9,555 nucleotides of DNA. It comes from Planctomycetota bacterium (GTDB lineage: Bacteria > Planctomycetota > MHYJ01 > JACPRB01). The translations under genes and the position numbers were made by a program. The notes under the pieces were generated by a model. The model made no database searches. It worked only from the letters and a program-made list of their open reading frames with translations, and had not been told where the DNA came from. The DNA lies in the NCBI GenBank assembly GCA_016200125.1, contig JACQFK010000506.1, positions 1 to 9,555 on the forward strand, written 5' to 3'. Shown piece after piece: positions 6,139 to 9,555 of the stretch. The first letter of the stretch is position 1. Every line of letters starts with the position of its first letter.

Positions 6139-6849
6139 GCCGAGCAACCCCACCCGCATCTGCCCGCCGGGATAAAACACGACGAACCACGAGAAGTTCG
6201 TCGCGTCGAAGTAGAGGCGGTCGGCCTTCGCGCCGAAGGCGCCGAGGATCATCTCGGCCGTCGCCATGAAGATCTGGCCGGTGGCCTCGAAGCCGAAGGA
6301 GCCATCCCAGAACATCACGCGGCTCTTGGGGTCGAGGATCGCCTCCATCGTCCGCTTGAAGGACGGCGCGCCGATCGAGCCGGTCCAGCCTTCGAGGACC
6401 GCCTGGCCGTTGAGCTTGCCCTTCATCAGCGCGTCCGCCAGGCCCACCGGGCCGTCCGGGATCCCGCCGAGGGCGCGGTCGAAGAACTCCTTGAGCAGCT
6501 TCCGGGATTCCTTGTAGTAGATGAATTTCCAGAGCTCGTATTCCGACGCGAACGTGGGCCGCACCCGGTCGGGCACGAGCGTGGTGATCGTGTTGGGCGG
6601 GATCTCCGGGACGCTCAGCGTGTAGATCGGATCGTAGAGCATCGCGGTCGGCTTCAGCTGGCTGATCAGCTCGTTCTGGATCTCCTCCTTCGTCGAGCCG
6701 CGGCCTCCCAGCTGGCCGGTGACGTGGACGGCCGTCCAGTCGGGGATCGCCTGGCGCAGCGCGTTGAGCGTGTCCGGAAGCTGCGCCTTGAACAGCGCGG
6801 GAAAGACGGCGACGCTTTTCACGGCCAGGGCCGGCGTGTTGATCATCAT
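6136..6849 (-). CDS. Unrecognised 237-residue cytosolic protein downstream of a PLD-like gene
   Basis: The frame runs from ATG 6849-6847 (a second ATG follows at once) to TAG 6138-6136. I do not recognise the family. The sequence looks like a genuine globular alpha/beta protein: an N-terminal strand and helix (INTPALAVKSVAVFPALFK), a glycine loop GQLGGRGSTKEE near residues 46-56, a central helical stretch around 105-130 (YELWKFIYYKESRKLLKEFF), and an aromatic-rich C-terminus (FDATNFSWFVVFYPGG). There is no signal peptide, no membrane segment and only weakly motif-like elements; the GGRGSTKE loop is not a convincing Walker A. It follows the PLD-like gene after 40 bases on the same strand, so it may share its transcript, but a candidate promoter lies in that gap and there is no Shine-Dalgarno sequence. 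Neighbourhood gives no secure functional hint. Confidence 0.8.
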   Translation of the reverse strand: MMINTPALAVKSVAVFPALFKAQLPDTLNALRQAIPDWTAVHVTGQLGGRGSTKEEIQNELISQLKPTAMLYDPIYTLSVPEIPPNTITTLVPDRVRPTFASEYELWKFIYYKESRKLLKEFFDRALGGIPDGPVGLADALMKGKLNGQAVLEGWTGSIGAPSFKRTMEAILDPKSRVMFWDGSFGFEATGQIFMATAEMILGAFGAKADRLYFDATNFSWFVVFYPGGQMRVGLLG

Positions 6850-6857
6850 CGGGATCG

Positions 6858-6886
6858 AGAGTAGCAGGTGCCCGCGCCCGAGTAAA
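6858..6886 (-). promoter_or_regulatory. Candidate promoter for the 6849 gene, predicted leaderless
   Basis: On the minus strand TTTACT (6886-6881), 17 bases, then TACTCT (6863-6858) precede the ATG at 6849 by eight bases, so transcription would start at or next to the start codon. The -35 matches consensus at four of six positions and the -10 at three, including the TANNNT pattern. It sits in the 40-base gap after the PLD-like gene, so the 6849 gene could be expressed separately. No Shine-Dalgarno sequence is present. Confidence 0.35.
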
Positions 6887-6889
6887 GGG

Positions 6890-7600
6890 TCAGGACCCCA
6901 GCCGGTTCGGCCCGAAGCGGACCCAGAGGCGCTCGAATTCAGCCCGGAATGCGCTCAGCAGCCGGCGGTCGTTGCTGAGGATCAGGTTCTCCTCGTTGTT
7001 GTCCGCCGCTCCGCGCGTCCAGTTGTAGCTCCCGGTCAGCACGACGTCGGCGTCGAAGATCGCGAACTTGTGGTGCATGAAGTAGGGCGAGTCGTCGACG
7101 AGGACGCTAATCCCAACGCGGGCCATCTGGAGGACGTCGGAGCCGACGTCGTAGGCCTTCTCGTTGTCGGTCACCACCCGGACCTTCACGCCGCGGCGGT
7201 GGGCGTCGAGCACCTCGGCCGTGATCCGATCGTCGGTGATGGTGTAGACGCAGAGGTCGGCGGTCCGGCGCGCGCCGCGGAGCAGCCCCATGATCCGCCG
7301 GGCGCAGGCCTCGCCGGGGCTGAAGTGGGCCTCGACGAAGGGCTCGCCGGATTCCCCCGCGAAGGGGAGCAGCAGCTTGTTCACGTCCTCGAGCCAGGTG
7401 ACGAGCTCGGGGGACGGCGACTCCTGGATCTTCCGCCGCGCCAGCTCGAACACGCGGCTTCGCAATACCGCGCGGTTACGGTCGTCGAGCGCCGCCTCGC
7501 GGATCCGCTCCTTCAGCGCCTGCCGCTCCGCGTTGGAGAGCCGGCCGTCATCGAGGGTCTGCTCCAGCATCCGGTCCCAGGCCGCCGGGTCGATGTCCAT
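6890..7600 (-). CDS. Phospholipase D-like protein with one HKD motif and an N-terminal helical domain
   Basis: The 236-residue protein starts at ATG 7600-7598 with an excellent GGGGAGG (7612-7606) five bases upstream. Residues 1-80 are a helical domain (TLDDGRLSNAERQALKERI at 15-33, then amphipathic helices) that I cannot name. Residues 88-230 are a PLD-type catalytic domain: FSPGEA (93-98), YTITDDRI (119-126), and the HKD motif with His176, Lys178, Asp183 and the following GSYNW (190-194) plus NNEEN (201-205). A single HKD means it must dimerise to form the active site, as Nuc-type endonucleases and mitochondrial PLD6 do. The substrate could be nucleic acid or phospholipid; the sequence does not decide. 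It lacks a signal peptide, so it probably acts in the cytosol. It follows the glycosidase gene, whose frame overlaps its first 53 bases, and precedes the unknown 237-residue gene. Confidence 0.88.
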   Translation of the reverse strand: MDIDPAAWDRMLEQTLDDGRLSNAERQALKERIREAALDDRNRAVLRSRVFELARRKIQESPSPELVTWLEDVNKLLLPFAGESGEPFVEAHFSPGEACARRIMGLLRGARRTADLCVYTITDDRITAEVLDAHRRGVKVRVVTDNEKAYDVGSDVLQMARVGISVLVDDSPYFMHHKFAIFDADVVLTGSYNWTRGAADNNEENLILSNDRRLLSAFRAEFERLWVRFGPNRLGS

Positions 7601-9555
7601 CCGATCCTCCCCGCTTCGGATGGTTATACTCGATGCGCCCCTTCCGGCTCCTGAGGAATCGCCTCGCGAGCGCCAAGGCCAGCAGGCCTTCCAGGCCGGT
7701 GAGGCCGCAGCGGCCGTGGGATCGACGCCCTCCCCCGGCGGGAACGCTGCCCCCGCCTCCTCCCCCCCCCCCTCCGACTCCCGATGCCGGCAGCATCTGG
7801 CTGGCGGGGATCACCGCCCTGGCGAGACTCGCGCTCGACCAGAGGAGCTTCGCCACGGCCCCGCCGCCGTTCTCGTAGAATTCCATTTTCAGGTCGACCG
7901 CCTGGCCCGCCATGAGCGCGATCGTGCCGCTGTTCTCGGCCGGGGCGTGATCGGTCCAGTTGTCGATCAGCAGCCGGCCGTCCACCCAGAGACGGACGCC
8001 GTCGTCGGAGACCGTGGTGAAGGTGAAGGTCTCCGTGAACTGAGGCAGCAGTTGCCCGGTCCAGCGGGCCGAGAAGGTATCCGCGCCGATTGACGGATCG
8101 GGCGAGCCCGTGCCCCAGTCGAAGTCGATCGTCGCATCGGTGCGGACGAGCGGCGTGCCCGTGAGATCCATCGTGTCGTAGTACTCGGCGGCGAGGCCCG
8201 TGCCGCTCCCGGGCGGTGGAGGGGGAGGCGGCGGGGTCGTGGTCTTCAGGTACAGCACCGCGTCGCCGCCAAAGGGGGGCGTGAAGGCCGCCGATCCGCC
8301 GCCGGTCACATTGGCGCCGGGGGTCGTCGTCCCGTTCGAGGGGTTGAACCATTCGACCGCGTAGGTCCCGCCGCCCAGCGAAAGCGTGAAGCCGCCGCTT
8401 CCGGACTGGTACACCAGGTACTCGACTCCCGGATTCGCCAGCGCGTAGCCCGTCGAGGTCAGATCGCCCCGCGGGGTCATGGCGGCCAGGTTCATCCGGT
8501 CCGCATAGGAACGCGCCTGCCCCATCGCCCAGCGGGCCGATTCGCGCCAGTCGCTGCTGGCGGGGAAGGTCTCGATGCCGCCGTCCATGAAGATCGTCTG
8601 GATGCCCCGCGCGAAGCTCTTCCACACCCAGCTGCGGTCGCCGCCCTCGCCCCAGATGTGATCGGTGTCCGAGAGGATCACCTTGCTCCCGTCCGAGGCC
8701 GGAGGATTGGTGTCGTAGCCGCCGCTCCCATTCGGCGAGATCCAGTCGGCGGGGCTGCCGAAGAGCGCCGCGTTGCTCCCGTTGGGATACTGGAACGTCA
8801 TGCCCGCCGGATGCCGCCTGGGCTTGCCCGCTTCATAGGCGTGGATGAGGTCGATCATGTGGTACTGCCAGTTCGTGGACCCGGGAACGACCGCTCCGCT
8901 TTCGTTCGCGATCTCGTAGAGGACGTTGTCGAGGTCGTTCACGGTGTCGATCACCTTCCGGACGTAGGCGTCCTGCTTCGCCGTCACGGCCGCCGTCGCG
9001 AGCGTGTGACATTCTTCGCCCTGACCGTTGCCGTTCACATCCGCGTTGACGCCGTTCACGTTGTTGGAGCCGTGGTAGGGATGGCCCGGCCAGGGGTTCC
9101 CCGAACCCTTGCCCACGTTGTCGGTGCTCCACCCTTCGAATAGCATGATCGAGACGTAGATGCCCCGGTCGCGCGCCGCGATCACCCGGGAGCGGAGCCG
9201 GTCGAAGTAGGGCTGGTAGAACTGGTCCAGGTTGAACTTGAGTCCGCCGTCGAGCGCGTTGCCCGGTCCGCTGCGCGCGTAGGGAAGGGGCGTGCTGAAG
9301 TCGTCGCCGTTCGTCCAGGGCGCCCAGCGGGCCTGCTCCCAGTTCCACAGGCGGATGAAGTTGTGGTTCCGGGACTGGAGGAAGTCGAGATAGGCCGTGT
9401 AGTCGAAGGCGGGCGGCGGCCAGGTGGTCCCGCGATCCTGGAAGTTCTCCCAGACGTGGGAGCCGGTCAGGTAGACGGCCTTCCCCGAGCCGTCCGTGAA
9501 GTAGCGCGGATTGGACGGGTGGACGAAGAGCGGACCCGTGGCGGCCGCGGCGGCG
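7548..9555 (-). CDS. C-terminal part of a large surface glycoside hydrolase with PA14 domain and sorting-like tail (5' end outside window)
   Basis: The frame enters from the right edge with no in-window start and shows 668 residues ending at TGA 7550-7548. The first visible residues (GPLFVHPSNPRYF, then AVYLTGSHVWENFQDRG) open a (beta/alpha)8 clan-A-like glycoside hydrolase domain of the DUF4038/collagen-binding-associated type. The acid/base candidate is Glu218 in YEIANESG; conserved acidic residues lie in LSDTDHIWGE (Asp296, Asp298) but I cannot assign the nucleophile. A calcium-loop-like stretch DVNGNGQGEE is at 172-181. Residues 356-437 match the putative collagen-binding beta domain often paired with these enzymes. 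Then follow an eight-proline linker, a PA14 domain (about 451-588), a Gly run, and a tail of CGLTGLEGLLALALA plus Arg cluster (616-638). It probably cleaves a plant or microbial polysaccharide outside the cell, substrate unknown. The last 30 residues overlap the PLD gene's start and may reflect a frameshift. Confidence 0.85.
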   Translation of the reverse strand, partial: AAAAATGPLFVHPSNPRYFTDGSGKAVYLTGSHVWENFQDRGTTWPPPAFDYTAYLDFLQSRNHNFIRLWNWEQARWAPWTNGDDFSTPLPYARSGPGNALDGGLKFNLDQFYQPYFDRLRSRVIAARDRGIYVSIMLFEGWSTDNVGKGSGNPWPGHPYHGSNNVNGVNADVNGNGQGEECHTLATAAVTAKQDAYVRKVIDTVNDLDNVLYEIANESGAVVPGSTNWQYHMIDLIHAYEAGKPRRHPAGMTFQYPNGSNAALFGSPADWISPNGSGGYDTNPPASDGSKVILSDTDHIWGEGGDRSWVWKSFARGIQTIFMDGGIETFPASSDWRESARWAMGQARSYADRMNLAAMTPRGDLTSTGYALANPGVEYLVYQSGSGGFTLSLGGGTYAVEWFNPSNGTTTPGANVTGGGSAAFTPPFGGDAVLYLKTTTPPPPPPPPGSGTGLAAEYYDTMDLTGTPLVRTDATIDFDWGTGSPDPSIGADTFSARWTGQLLPQFTETFTFTTVSDDGVRLWVDGRLLIDNWTDHAPAENSGTIALMAGQAVDLKMEFYENGGGAVAKLLWSSASLARAVIPASQMLPASGVGGGGGGGGGSVPAGGGRRSHGRCGLTGLEGLLALALARRFLRSRKGRIEYNHPKRGGSDGHRPGGLGPDAGADPR
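7762..7772. repeat. Eleven-base C/G homopolymer in the glycosidase gene
   Basis: Eleven consecutive C on the plus strand read as G on the coding strand and encode part of a nine-residue Gly run between the PA14 domain and the C-terminal tail. The run is prone to slippage in replication and sequencing. The frame downstream of it encodes a credible tail, so the present length seems to be in frame. Confidence 0.9.

Noticed and set aside
6115..6864. Plus-strand ORF of 249 codons opposite the 6136-6849 gene
   Set aside because: It is His/Arg/Glu/Val-rich without domains and antisense to a frame with normal globular protein composition.
6894..6905. Walker A or nucleotide-binding role for the GGRGSTKE loop of the 237-residue protein
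   Set aside because: The loop is encoded near 6680-6714 rather than here, lacks GKS/T, and no Walker B-like strand follows; the resemblance is superficial.
7624..8625. Minus-strand ORF of 333 codons inside the glycosidase
   Set aside because: It is a shadow with Arg/Gly/Pro-rich composition; the PA14 and beta domains are in the other frame. Its TAA stop at 7624 matters only for the possible frameshift noted.

Overview
The window is G+C-rich and densely coded, with strong third-position GC bias that produces long antisense shadow ORFs. The organism is probably a Gram-negative bacterium: several products have Sec-type signal peptides, and one small Spy-like product looks periplasmic. A deep-branching soil or sediment lineage such as Acidobacteriota would fit the mix of a secreted CocE/NonD hydrolase, a PA14 glycosidase with a C-terminal sorting-like tail and a coiled-coil actin homologue, but no phylogenetic marker is present, so this is a low-confidence inference. 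No rRNA, tRNA, CRISPR, transposase or phage gene is visible.

Left block (1-2585, minus strand): a compact unit reading right to left. It holds an unrecognised protein with a C-terminal cysteine/zinc-ribbon-like region (1955-2512), a secreted alpha-amino-acid-ester-hydrolase-like enzyme (73-1932) and the first 23 codons of an unidentified gene leaving the window (1-71). A strong intrinsic terminator (2546-2585) separates this unit from a small exported lysine-rich helical protein (2610-2957, minus).

Middle (2958-6062, plus strand): a divergent intergenic region of 166 bases, then a YdjM/DUF457-type membrane protein (3124-4044). Next is the most unusual gene of the window, a 654-residue protein that joins a long coiled coil through a Pro/Ala linker to a complete but diverged actin/Hsp70-fold ATPase domain (4098-6062).

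Right block (6136-9555, minus strand): convergent with the actin-like gene across a 73-base spacer filled with GGTACC-type short repeats and hairpins. Reading right to left, a large secreted-type glycoside hydrolase (TIM barrel, collagen-binding-like beta domain, Pro8 linker, PA14, Gly-rich stretch, Cys-Gly/hydrophobic/Arg tail) is open at the right edge. A single-HKD phospholipase D-like protein (6890-7600) follows, then an unrecognised 237-residue protein (6136-6849).

Two kinds of translation start are visible. Three genes have good Shine-Dalgarno sequences (at 1938-1941, 2964-2970 and 7606-7612). Three others (starts at 2512, 4098 and 6849) have no good one, but carry a TANNNT -10-like hexamer 6-9 bases before the start codon, as expected for leaderless or near-leaderless mRNAs. 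The best leads for new biology are the coiled-coil/actin fusion, the C-terminal sorting-like tail of the glycosidase, the PLD plus unknown gene pair, and the repeat-filled convergent spacer.
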